Source: Desulforamulus reducens MI-1
GTDB taxonomy: Bacteria; Bacillota; Desulfotomaculia; Desulfotomaculales; Desulfotomaculaceae
Direction of reading: 5' to 3'
DNA length: 64,000 nt
Assembly (NCBI RefSeq): GCF_000016165.1
Contig: NC_009253.1
Span: 2,266,332-2,330,331, forward strand
Positions 43,969 to 52,057 of this stretch are shown here, in pieces. The notes below the pieces were generated by a model. That model was not told where the DNA came from, ran no database searches, and was given only the letters and a program-made list of their open reading frames with translations. Both the position numbers and the translations under genes were made by a program. The number at the start of each line of letters is the position of its first letter. The stretch's first letter is position 1.

Positions 43969-44673
43969 TTGCGTAATAAATTAATCTTTATTTTAGCCAT
44001 TATATTTGGCTTAGTAGCAGCCTTTGGAGTCTATCAATACCTAGGCCATTTAAAACAATCTTATAGATCTTCGGGCAACTTTAAGCAGGTTGTGGTGCCT
44101 ACTCAACCCCTGGGGCCGAAAACCCTTATCACAGATAAAATGGTGAAAGTCAAGGATATTCCGGTGGAACTGATTCAACCTGGCACCGCTATAGCTCCCC
44201 AGGATGTAGTAGGAAAAATTACCCGCTCGGAACTGTACCCCGAAGAACCTATTATGCTGAACCGTATTTATAAGGATAGCAACACCGACGGCGACTTAGC
44301 CCTCCTGATCCCAGAAGGGCAACGGGCATTAACGGTGGCCGTGGACGATGTAAGCGGCGTAGCAGGCCTGCTGCAACCAGGTGACCATGTGGATATAATC
44401 GTGACCTTTGATTATGAAGGTGAGCAAACAAGCCTAAGCACACTCTTACTGCAAAACATACAGGTGCTTGCTGTGGGCCAGTCCCTTGATAATACGCCAA
44501 AGGCAGAAAAGAAAACCAGTAGCCAAACCGTAACTCTTTCAGTACAGCCAGGTCAAGCCACTCCCCTGACCCTGGCCACTGAAAGAGGCAGCATCCGCTT
44601 GATGCTTCGTTCACCCAAGGATGCAGGAACAGCCAATCTGCCTTCCAGCCAAATGAATAATCTAGTCCGTTAA
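43969..44673 (+). CDS. CpaB/RcpC-family pilus protein
   Basis: A 234-residue protein with one N-terminal membrane segment (LIFILAIIFGLVAAFGVYQYL) and an SAF/CpaB domain (VVPTQPLGPKTLITDKMV; GQRALTVAVDDVSGVAGLLQPGDHVDIIV). In Gram-negatives CpaB works with the outer-membrane secretin, but here no secretin gene is present, as expected for a Firmicute. TTG start, with AAGGAGG six bases upstream. Confidence 0.9.
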   Translation: MRNKLIFILAIIFGLVAAFGVYQYLGHLKQSYRSSGNFKQVVVPTQPLGPKTLITDKMVKVKDIPVELIQPGTAIAPQDVVGKITRSELYPEEPIMLNRIYKDSNTDGDLALLIPEGQRALTVAVDDVSGVAGLLQPGDHVDIIVTFDYEGEQTSLSTLLLQNIQVLAVGQSLDNTPKAEKKTSSQTVTLSVQPGQATPLTLATERGSIRLMLRSPKDAGTANLPSSQMNNLVR

Positions 44674-44690
44674 CACTAGGAGGTAATATT

Positions 44691-45929
44691 ATGTCAGAAA
44701 TCCGTGTTCTAGTGGCAGATGATATCGCCACCACCCGAGAGGATGTTAAGCGCTTACTGTACTTTGAAGAAGATATCACCGTGGTGGGGGAAGCTTCCGA
44801 CGGTGAAGAGGCAGTAACTATGGCCTGCAACCTAAAGCCCGATGTTATTTTAATGGATATTAACATGCCGAAATTAGATGGTATCCAGTCCACCGAGAAA
44901 ATTGTTAATTCTTGCCCGGAATGTTCCATTATCATTGTTTCCATTCAGGGAGAACAGGAATACCTTAGAAGGGCCATGGCTGCTGGGGCCAGGGAATACC
45001 TGGTTAAACCCTTTAGCAGTAATGAACTGGCAGATACCATCCGTAAGGTTTATGAAATAAATACGAAACGTCTGTCCCTGGTAGGGCTACATTCCCAAGC
45101 AAGTCCTCGAATCAAAACACCCAAGGGAAGAATCATTACCCTATTTTGTTCCAAGGGTGGGGTTGGTAAAACCACTTTGGCCGCCAACCTAACCATTGCC
45201 CTGGCCCAGACCACCAAGAAAAAGGTAATCCTATTGGACCTGGATCTCCATGGTGGTGATGTTGGCGTCATGCTCAATGTAAGTGCCCGGGGAACCATCG
45301 CTGAATTAGCCCAGGAAAGTGACCCCTACGATATGTCCCTGGTGGATAGTTATCTGGTTCCCCACCTCTCGGGCGCTAAGATACTGCCTGCCCCTACCAG
45401 TCCAGAGCAGGCTGAGTTAATTACTCTGGAACGGGTGGAAGAACTTTTAAATCTGCTACAGGAAAACTTTGATTATATTGTCATTGACACCTCCCCGGTG
45501 TTTAATGACATAAATCTGGCTTCTCTGGATGCAGCACATCAAATCCTGGTATTGCTAACCCAAGATCTGCCCTGTGTTAAACACGTTAAAACAAATATCG
45601 ATATCCTTTCCACCTTGGGTCACAGTGATAAAATCCGCTTGGTGGTAAACTGTGCCGGTGTGGATGGTGGTATTAAAGTATCCGATTTGGAGAAATCCCT
45701 TAACCATAGCGCCTATGCCACGATTCCCTTGGAAGAAAAAGTCGTTCGAAGCGCTATCAATAAGGGGCTGCCCTTTGTCATGACCCAAGCCAACAGTAAA
45801 GTAACCGAAGCCATTTTGGATCTGGCTACCAAACTGTCAGGCAGTAACGGAAAAACAGAAAAGGCAGAGGAAACTGCCACCCCGCTGGAACCTAAACGCT
45901 CCATCATCGGTCGCCTATTCAGCTTCTAG
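44691..45929 (+). CDS. CpaE-like protein: receiver domain plus MinD/ParA ATPase
   Basis: A 412-residue pilus localisation factor. Residues ~1-120 form a receiver domain with the complete phosphorylation set (VADDIATTRED, Asp in DVILMDINMP near 54, Lys in YLVKPFSS near 105). A MinD/ParA-type ATPase follows from ~145 with the deviant Walker A FCSKGGVGKTTLAANL, DLDLHGGDVGVMLN and VIDTSPVFNDINLASL. CpaE positions Tad machines at the pole in other bacteria. Confidence 0.9.
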   Translation: MSEIRVLVADDIATTREDVKRLLYFEEDITVVGEASDGEEAVTMACNLKPDVILMDINMPKLDGIQSTEKIVNSCPECSIIIVSIQGEQEYLRRAMAAGAREYLVKPFSSNELADTIRKVYEINTKRLSLVGLHSQASPRIKTPKGRIITLFCSKGGVGKTTLAANLTIALAQTTKKKVILLDLDLHGGDVGVMLNVSARGTIAELAQESDPYDMSLVDSYLVPHLSGAKILPAPTSPEQAELITLERVEELLNLLQENFDYIVIDTSPVFNDINLASLDAAHQILVLLTQDLPCVKHVKTNIDILSTLGHSDKIRLVVNCAGVDGGIKVSDLEKSLNHSAYATIPLEEKVVRSAINKGLPFVMTQANSKVTEAILDLATKLSGSNGKTEKAEETATPLEPKRSIIGRLFSF

Positions 45930-45940
45930 GAGTGATCTAA

Positions 45941-47314
45941 ATGTCTTTGTTACAAAGATTGGAAAAGCAAAAATCACTTCAACCTGACCATACTCAGCAG
46001 GTTGAAATAGCCTTGGCACGTAGGGACCGTCGCCTTCAGGGCAAAGCCCCATTGCAGGAACTGACCCTTACCCTACATAAAAAAGTAATTGATAAACTGA
46101 AAGACATCCCGGAGGATGTTAAAGATCACCCGGAGACCCTGGCCAAAAAAATCGAGACTCTGGTAAATGATTTATTAGACGAGGGTGAAGAAAATGTTGC
46201 CAGGCCCCAGCGGCAAATGATCGTTGCAGAGATTATCGATGAAACCATTGGCTTCGGACCCATTACCACCCTGCTTAACGATCCCAGCATCTCCGAGGTC
46301 ATGGTAAACGGCCCAGACCAAATCTACGTAGAACGGGATGGCAAACTGATCCTTACAGGGGTCAATTTCCGCGATAATGCCCATGTGCTACACATTATTG
46401 ATAAAATTGTCGCTCCCATCGGGCGAAGAATTGATGAGAGTATGCCCATGGTGGATGCCCGCTTACCGGACGGTTCCCGTGTGAATGCCATTATTCCTCC
46501 GTTGGCACTGAACGGACCCACCATTACCATTCGTAAGTTTTCCAAGGATCCCTATACGGTTGATGATTTAATTAATTTTGGTACCCTAACACCTCAAATG
46601 GCCCAGTTTGTTGAGGCCTGCGTAAAAGCACGCTTAAACATTGTGGTTTCCGGCGGTACCGGCAGTGGTAAAACCACAACCTTAAACGTCCTTTCCTCCT
46701 TTATCCCTCCGGATGAAAGGATTGTGACCATCGAAGACGCAGCGGAACTGCAGCTACGACAGGAACATGTCATTACCCTGGAAAGCCGCCCCCCAAACAT
46801 TGAAGGCAAAGGAGCTATCACCATCCGTGATTTGGTACGCAATAGTCTGCGAATGAGACCGGAACGAATCGTGGTTGGCGAAGTCCGCAGCGGTGAAGCC
46901 TTGGATATGTTGCAAGCCATGAACACCGGTCACGACGGCTCACTGACCACGGGGCACGCCAACACCCCTCGGGATATGCTGTCTCGACTGGAAACAATGG
47001 TGTTGATGGCGGGTATGGACCTGCCGATTCGGGCTATTCGGGAACAAATATCTTCAGCCATTGACCTGATCATTCAACAGAGCCGCCTGAAGGACGGTTC
47101 CCGTAAGATAACCCATATTACTGAGGTCCAGGGCATGGAAGGTGAAGTGATTATCCTCCAGGATCTGTTTGTCTTTCACCAGACTGGCCTGGATGAAAAC
47201 GGAAAAGTTAAAGGTACCTTTCATAGTACCGGTATTCGTCCCAAATTTACTAGCCAGTTAGAGACCATTGGTATCAAATTGCCCCCGGGTCTCTTCAGTC
47301 CGTCTCTCTTTTAA
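45941..47314 (+). CDS. Tad pilus assembly ATPase CpaF/TadA
   Basis: A 457-residue secretion ATPase. Residues ~60-200 form the N-terminal CpaF domain ([20 protein letters not shown]). Walker A is GGTGSGKT at 238-245. Later motifs are [31 protein letters not shown] and the His box [15 protein letters not shown]. It powers Flp pilus assembly at the membrane. Twelve bases after cpaE, before tadB. Confidence 0.95.
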   Translation: MSLLQRLEKQKSLQPDHTQQVEIALARRDRRLQGKAPLQELTLTLHKKVIDKLKDIPEDVKDHPETLAKKIETLVNDLLDEGEENVARPQRQMIVAEIIDETIGFGPITTLLNDPSISEVMVNGPDQIYVERDGKLILTGVNFRDNAHVLHIIDKIVAPIGRRIDESMPMVDARLPDGSRVNAIIPPLALNGPTITIRKFSKDPYTVDDLINFGTLTPQMAQFVEACVKARLNIVVSGGTGSGKTTTLNVLSSFIPPDERIVTIEDAAELQLRQEHVITLESRPPNIEGKGAITIRDLVRNSLRMRPERIVVGEVRSGEALDMLQAMNTGHDGSLTTGHANTPRDMLSRLETMVLMAGMDLPIRAIREQISSAIDLIIQQSRLKDGSRKITHITEVQGMEGEVIILQDLFVFHQTGLDENGKVKGTFHSTGIRPKFTSQLETIGIKLPPGLFSPSLF

Positions 47315-47340
47315 ATTTCATTATCCCAGGAGGTACCAGC

Positions 47341-48312
47341 ATGACACTTGAGCAGATTGCCCTGACAATCTTTATTTCCGGAAGCCTGCTGGTTCTGGGC
47401 ATTCACCGGATTCGTTCCAAAGATAGCCTGGAAATCAGTCATCGCATGAATAAAATTACAGCAAAAACCTTTCGCCAGCGTCTGGCTCAAAGCGACAGTG
47501 AGGAAACCCCAAAGGAAGGTTGGCGGGGACTCCTTAACCCTTTTTCAAAAATTTTTGCCAAACAAAGTTTTAGTAAACGTATGGAAATTGAGTTAACAAA
47601 AGCAGATATTCCCTTAAGGGGGGAAGAATTTATTGTTCTGCTCCTCTTGACCGGTTTTGGGTGCTCCCTTTTCTTTACGTTACTGACCCTGAACCTGGCC
47701 TTTGGGGTTGTAGCTGGCTTATTGGGCTTAATCGTTCCCTTCTTGTTTATTCGCATAAAACGTCAAAAGAGGCTGGCAAAATTCAACTCCCAGATTAGCG
47801 ATGCCCTGGTAATTATGTCTAACTCCCTCCGGTCAGGCTTTAGCTTTCTGCAAGCAATGGATATGGTTCGCAAGGAACTGCCCAACCCTATTTCCAAAGA
47901 ATTCGGACGCACCTTTCAAGAAATGAATCTTGGTACCCAAGCTGAAGAAGCTTTAGAGAATATGGCCCAGCGAGTGAAAAGCGATGATCTGGATTTATTA
48001 ATCACAGCCGTCCTCATCCAACGTCAGGTGGGTGGTAATCTAGCCGAAGTTATGGATAACATTGCCGATACCATTCGTGAGCGGGTAAGAGTCAAAGGCC
48101 AAATTCGGACCCTAACCGCCCAGGGACGTATTTCCGGATTCGTCATCGGCCTTTTACCCTTTGGCCTAACAACGGTCATGATAACCATTAGCCCCAGCTA
48201 CATTCTGACCCTTTTTAACAGCCAGCTTGGACTGCTCATGATGGGAATGGCCATTATTTCGGAAGTCATCGGTGTTATGTTCATTAAAAAGATTGTTAAT
48301 ATCGAGGTGTAA
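47341..48312 (+). CDS. Tad secretion system membrane protein TadB
   Basis: A 323-residue type II/IV secretion F-domain protein. Membrane segments are at the N-terminus, at about 100-140 (LTLNLAFGVVAGLLGLIVPFLFI) and near the C-terminus. The T2SSF domain reads SDALVIMSNSLRSGFSFLQAM near 160, then MAQRVKSDDLDLLITAV. AGGAGG precedes the ATG. It forms the inner-membrane platform with TadC. Confidence 0.9.
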   Translation: MTLEQIALTIFISGSLLVLGIHRIRSKDSLEISHRMNKITAKTFRQRLAQSDSEETPKEGWRGLLNPFSKIFAKQSFSKRMEIELTKADIPLRGEEFIVLLLLTGFGCSLFFTLLTLNLAFGVVAGLLGLIVPFLFIRIKRQKRLAKFNSQISDALVIMSNSLRSGFSFLQAMDMVRKELPNPISKEFGRTFQEMNLGTQAEEALENMAQRVKSDDLDLLITAVLIQRQVGGNLAEVMDNIADTIRERVRVKGQIRTLTAQGRISGFVIGLLPFGLTTVMITISPSYILTLFNSQLGLLMMGMAIISEVIGVMFIKKIVNIEV

Positions 48313-48315
48313 TGG

Positions 48316-49248
48316 ATGGAGAATCTACTTCAACTCATTGTAGGCATGATTTTCTTTGCCGTGACCTTTGCCACCCTGGTTCTTTACCGCCTTGTCTTCG
48401 GGGAGCGTATACAAGTGGCCCAACGGATGGATCAGGTGGTTGGCTCCCCGGCACCAATCCCTGTCCGGGAACTGGAACTCAGCGTGCCCCTTTACCAAAG
48501 GGCCATCCACCCGGCTCTTTCCACAATGGCTAGATGGTTAACCAGATTCATACCCTCTGCCCGGGAAAAAGAACTTCAGAAGAAAATCATTTATGCCGGT
48601 AACCCCGGCCACCTGGATGCCAAGGAATGGGTGGTAGTTAAGTACCTGGGAGCCGTGGGGCTGGGCTTCTTCTTCTGGTCCTGGGCTGGCATGGCCGGTA
48701 AGGCTCTGCCCCAGTGCCTTTTACTAGGAGCTACCGGTGTTCCCCTGGGTTGGCTTTTGCCTGATTTATATTTAAACTCTAGAATTCGGAACCGAAAAAC
48801 CCAAGTGGAAAAGTCCCTCCCCGATGCCCTTGATTTGTTAACAGTCAGCGTGGAAGCAGGTTTAGGCTTTGATGGTGCCCTAATGAAGGTGGCAGAAAAA
48901 ACTAAAGGTATAATGGCAGATGAATTTATCCTCATGCTGCAGGAATGCCACATGGGGAAACCTCGCCGTGAAGCCCTGCGGGATATGGCCACCAGATTAG
49001 ACGTAGACGATTTATCCAGCTTCTGTGGTTCCATTATCCTGGCAGATACCTTAGGCATCAGCATCGGAAACGTTTTACGCACACAATCCCAGCAAATGCG
49101 TCAGAAACGTCGCCAAAAAACAGAGGAATTAGCCATGAAGGCTCCCATTAAGATGTTATTCCCCATGGTGTTTTTTATTTTTCCTGCAATCTTTGTTATC
49201 CTGCTGGGCCCGGCGGCTCTCCAGATTATGAAGGCCTTTGCAAACTAA
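48316..49248 (+). CDS. Tad secretion system membrane protein TadC
   Basis: A 310-residue F-domain protein paired with TadB. It has an N-terminal membrane segment, KSLPDALDLLTVSVEAGLGF near 170 and MATRLDVDDLSSFCGSIILAD near 220, and ends in membrane segment IKMLFPMVFFIFPAIFVILL. The start lies four bases after tadB, coupling the two. Confidence 0.92.
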   Translation: MENLLQLIVGMIFFAVTFATLVLYRLVFGERIQVAQRMDQVVGSPAPIPVRELELSVPLYQRAIHPALSTMARWLTRFIPSAREKELQKKIIYAGNPGHLDAKEWVVVKYLGAVGLGFFFWSWAGMAGKALPQCLLLGATGVPLGWLLPDLYLNSRIRNRKTQVEKSLPDALDLLTVSVEAGLGFDGALMKVAEKTKGIMADEFILMLQECHMGKPRREALRDMATRLDVDDLSSFCGSIILADTLGISIGNVLRTQSQQMRQKRRQKTEELAMKAPIKMLFPMVFFIFPAIFVILLGPAALQIMKAFAN

Positions 49249-49261
49249 GGAGTGTACCAAC

Positions 49262-49606
49262 ATGCAGTTGATTAACCAAAGCACAGGCAGGCTAGTGGCC
49301 AGCCAGGTAGGGCTGGCAAAAACCTTCTGGCAACGCCTAAAGGGATTGCTGGGAAAGAAGGAATTACCGCCTGGGCATGGCCTTGCCATCACCCCATGTT
49401 ATTCTATTCATACATGCTTTATGAGGTTTCCTATCGATGTGGTTTTCTTAAATAAGCACGGCAAGGTTCTTCACCTAATTGAACATATGACCCCCTGGCA
49501 TTTCAGCCCCATCATTTGGAATGCAGTTACCGTTATTGAACTACCATTTGGTAGTTTGCAAAGCTCTTTGCTTAAACCTGGAGATGTCCTTATTTTTCAA
49601 AAGTAA
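49262..49606 (+). CDS. DUF192 protein
   Basis: A 114-residue DUF192 protein. Family motifs are LAKTFWQRLKGLLGKKELPPGHGLAI near 18 and SIHTCFMRFPIDVVFLNKHG near 50. Here there is no signal peptide, unlike many relatives. AAGGAG lies nine bases before the ATG at 49262. It sits at the end of the Tad cluster; DUF192 proteins often accompany Tad genes but their role is unknown. Confidence 0.82.
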   Translation: MQLINQSTGRLVASQVGLAKTFWQRLKGLLGKKELPPGHGLAITPCYSIHTCFMRFPIDVVFLNKHGKVLHLIEHMTPWHFSPIIWNAVTVIELPFGSLQSSLLKPGDVLIFQK

Positions 49607-49626
49607 TCCTTTGGAGGTGTACATCT

Positions 49627-50709
49627 ATGTTTCACAAGAAAAAGTCTTTTCAAAGAAAAAAAGTAGGGCGATTTTCCCTAGGCTTTAAATTAAGTTTAAG
49701 CATTACTTTATTAGTTATGTTGCTGATGATTTGTATTGGCATAAATTCCTATCTGCGTAACCGTACTATCCTACTGCAGGAAGCCCAAAGCAGAGGTTGG
49801 ATGACCGCCAGAACCACCAGTGCCTTTGCTGCGGATTACCTACGGGGCTATAATCCAAACTTGCAAAGCAACATCATCGACCACCTGGAGCGTGATCCCT
49901 TTATTAAACGGGTAGCGATTTTGGATATCAACGGTGTTGTTCTAAAATCCTCCGACGAAAGCATGGTTCAAAAGAAAATGACTGGCCAAGAAGTACAAGA
50001 AGCCCTGATCCAAAAAAAAGATACCCTAAAATACATATCTGATATAAAGGGACACCCTCTCACCATGGAGTTTATATCCCCCGTTGCTGCTCGCAACGAG
50101 GCACCCCTTGGTTATTTCTGGATTGAAGCAGATTTAACTTACATCAGTGCTCACCTTATTAACACGGCTCGAAACCAAATCATCACTTCTTTACTGGCTA
50201 TTTTAGCTGGTCTTATTCTTAGCCGGCTGATTATTATTCGCGTCATACAACGACCCATCAAAGAGTTGGTGCAAGCCACCGATCGCGTTTCCACCGGGGA
50301 TTTCTCCGGCAGGGTCCATGTTTATAACCAGGATGAGCTTGGCAAACTGGCCAATGCCTTTAATACCATGACTGACCACCTGGGAGTTTTGTTTCAATCC
50401 ATTCGTACAGCAGTTAACGATATTAATCATACAACCATGCTGATCATTAACCGTTCTGAACAATCGGACCTAGCCACTCGTAAGTTGACAGATTCCTTAA
50501 ACCAACTTCAACAAACCGCTGCACAGTTACCCAATGCAGCTCAAAATGATATACCCCTGGAATGTTCTAACAAACTCCATGAATCAACGGAGACCACCCT
50601 GCGGCAGCAAGAACACTTAAAAGAAATCCGTAGTGCTTCTAGAAAATTAATTCGTTATGTGGATCGGTTAGACAGTATTTCTTTACAGTTTAAATTTAAC
50701 GAAAAATAG
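49627..50709 (+). CDS. Membrane sensor with HAMP domain, no output domain
   Basis: A 360-residue protein. It has membrane segment 1 at ~20-42 (LSLSITLLVMLLMICIGI), an extracytoplasmic sensor of ~140 residues (DPFIKRVAILDINGVVLKSS; PLGYFWIEADLTYI), membrane segment 2 at ~185-205, then a HAMP domain (QRPIKELVQATDRVSTGDFSG; ELGKLANAFNTMTDHLG). The remaining ~100 residues are polar coiled coil without histidine kinase, GGDEF or chemoreceptor domains. It is 20 bases after DUF192 and closes the locus before a terminator, so it may signal through a partner. Confidence 0.8.
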   Translation: MFHKKKSFQRKKVGRFSLGFKLSLSITLLVMLLMICIGINSYLRNRTILLQEAQSRGWMTARTTSAFAADYLRGYNPNLQSNIIDHLERDPFIKRVAILDINGVVLKSSDESMVQKKMTGQEVQEALIQKKDTLKYISDIKGHPLTMEFISPVAARNEAPLGYFWIEADLTYISAHLINTARNQIITSLLAILAGLILSRLIIIRVIQRPIKELVQATDRVSTGDFSGRVHVYNQDELGKLANAFNTMTDHLGVLFQSIRTAVNDINHTTMLIINRSEQSDLATRKLTDSLNQLQQTAAQLPNAAQNDIPLECSNKLHESTETTLRQQEHLKEIRSASRKLIRYVDRLDSISLQFKFNEK

Positions 50710-50739
50710 ATTAGGGTGTGCTTACACCCCAATCTATTT
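50704..50739 (+). terminator. Terminator of Tad locus
   Basis: A 16-bp stem with one mismatch (AAATAGATTAGGGTGT against ACACCCCAATCTATTT) followed by TTTTT; it begins at the stop codon of the HAMP protein. Confidence 0.9.
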
Positions 50740-50849
50740 TTTTAGGCTTGAAATCCTGTCAATCCCCCGCCTAATTTTCTTTGGGACAGGAAATAACTCC
50801 TGCTTGTCGAATAAAACCAATTACTAATAATTGTTAAGGAGTGATAATT

Positions 50850-51560
50850 TTGACAGAAGCTATTTTCCGCCAGCAGCGTAATGGTTTATATGCCGTTAAC
50901 ATCGTGATACCTGGAGGTATCCTGACCCCTGAACAATTTATGGGCTTGGCTGAGGTAGCCCGGGATACCGGAGTGTGGCGAATTAAGTGTGGTATCCGCC
51001 AGTCTTTAATTGTAGTCTTGGATCAGGATAAAATCCCCACCCTCCTAGAGAAAATTCATGCCCTTGGTCTACAAATAGCGCCCTTTGGTAATAAAATCCG
51101 TAGCGTTAAGGCTTGTCCTGGTGGTGCCGAGCTTTGCCCCAGATCCCTTGGACCCGCCCTGGAACTGGGCATGGAACTACAGGAACGCTATTTGGGTCAG
51201 GATGTTCCCAAGGATTTTAAAATTTCTACCGCCGGTTGCCCCAGGGGTTGTACCGAACCCTATTGTGCTGATCTAGGGCTCATTGCCAGAGGTGGCGATA
51301 AGTTTGATGTTGTAATTGGCGGCAGAGGGGCCACTAGCAAACCTATGCACGGTGTAAAGATCGCTTCGGATGTGAACAAGAACAAAGTTTTTGCTGTGGT
51401 GGATTTTGTCCTGGCAACCTACCGAGCTCATGCTGAACCCCATGAAAGATTGTGCAAAACCATGGCACGCTTGGGAACAACATTGTTCACTCCCCAACTT
51501 GAGCTTTATCAGGCTGAAGAACAAGCCCAGGACGAATTTGCCGCTTTTCTGATGGAATAA
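50850..51560 (+). CDS. Small siroheme nitrite/sulfite reductase-like protein
   Basis: A 236-residue, single-unit version of the siroheme/4Fe-4S reductase fold. The N-terminal ferredoxin-like half (LYAVNIVIPGGILTPEQF; WRIKCGIRQSLIVVL) is followed by cluster-binding cysteines ACPGGAELCPRS and AGCPRGCTEPYCAD near 90-150. The first pair is C-x6-C rather than the more usual C-x5-C. Such small forms occur in sulfate reducers and anaerobes and their substrate is not settled. The TTG at 50850 is used because AAGGAG lies eight bases upstream. Confidence 0.8.
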   Translation: MTEAIFRQQRNGLYAVNIVIPGGILTPEQFMGLAEVARDTGVWRIKCGIRQSLIVVLDQDKIPTLLEKIHALGLQIAPFGNKIRSVKACPGGAELCPRSLGPALELGMELQERYLGQDVPKDFKISTAGCPRGCTEPYCADLGLIARGGDKFDVVIGGRGATSKPMHGVKIASDVNKNKVFAVVDFVLATYRAHAEPHERLCKTMARLGTTLFTPQLELYQAEEQAQDEFAAFLME

Positions 51561-51574
51561 GAGGAGGTAAAACC

Positions 51575-52021
51575 ATGTCTGATTCGAAAGCCCTTGATAT
51601 AAATTTTAATAAACTCTCCAACTATCTTTCTGAATTCTGCCGGGACTGTGATCTGCAAGCTTCCGGACAGTGCAAGGAAGCAACTTGCTTAATTGGTTTT
51701 TCCAAAAAGGTCGTTCGTTTTGCACAACAAAAAGGAGTTTTTGATATTCCCGGTGCCAGCAACCTAATCCCGAAAAATGATTTCAAGCCTTACTATCAGG
51801 AGCAAATCTCCAAAACCATTGCCGAAAGCTGTAAACAATGTAAGGAATGCCGGGATAACCATTCCCAGGACTGTGTGGTTTCCCTTGTGCGGACTGCTCT
51901 GGAAAGTGCTGTCCTGCAGGAACAGATTGATTATCCCGGCAGTGTATTCATGTATCTGGCTAAAGTAAAACAGCAAAGCGAGGAACTCTCCTCCCAAATA
52001 GCTAACCACCTTCGTAAGTAG
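51575..52021 (+). CDS. Cysteine-rich partner protein of unknown family
   Basis: A 148-residue protein with two compact cysteine groups: CRDCDLQASGQCKEATC near 22-38 and CKQCKECRDNHSQDC near 86-100. Each could hold an iron-sulfur cluster or zinc. GAGGAGG precedes the ATG, 14 bases after the reductase-like gene, and a terminator follows, so the two form a dedicated operon. I do not recognise the family; an electron-transfer or maturation role is an inference. Confidence 0.65.
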   Translation: MSDSKALDINFNKLSNYLSEFCRDCDLQASGQCKEATCLIGFSKKVVRFAQQKGVFDIPGASNLIPKNDFKPYYQEQISKTIAESCKQCKECRDNHSQDCVVSLVRTALESAVLQEQIDYPGSVFMYLAKVKQQSEELSSQIANHLRK

Positions 52022-52028
52022 CCATGTC

Positions 52029-52053
52029 AAAGGCCCGGATTTTTCCGGGCCTT
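52029..52053 (+). terminator. Terminator of the reductase-like operon
   Basis: A 9-10-bp GC-rich stem (AAGGCCCGG / CCGGGCCTT) followed by CTTTTT. It also lies just downstream of the convergent phosphatase-family gene. Confidence 0.88.
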
Positions 52054-52057
52054 CTTT

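Noticed and set aside
44252-44944. 230-codon minus-strand frame across cpaB and cpaE.
   Set aside because: It spans the boundary of two well-supported plus-strand genes and shows no family motif.
48591-49082. 163-codon minus-strand frame inside tadC.
   Set aside because: Antisense of conserved TadC codons; Ser/Arg-rich composition typical of shadow frames.
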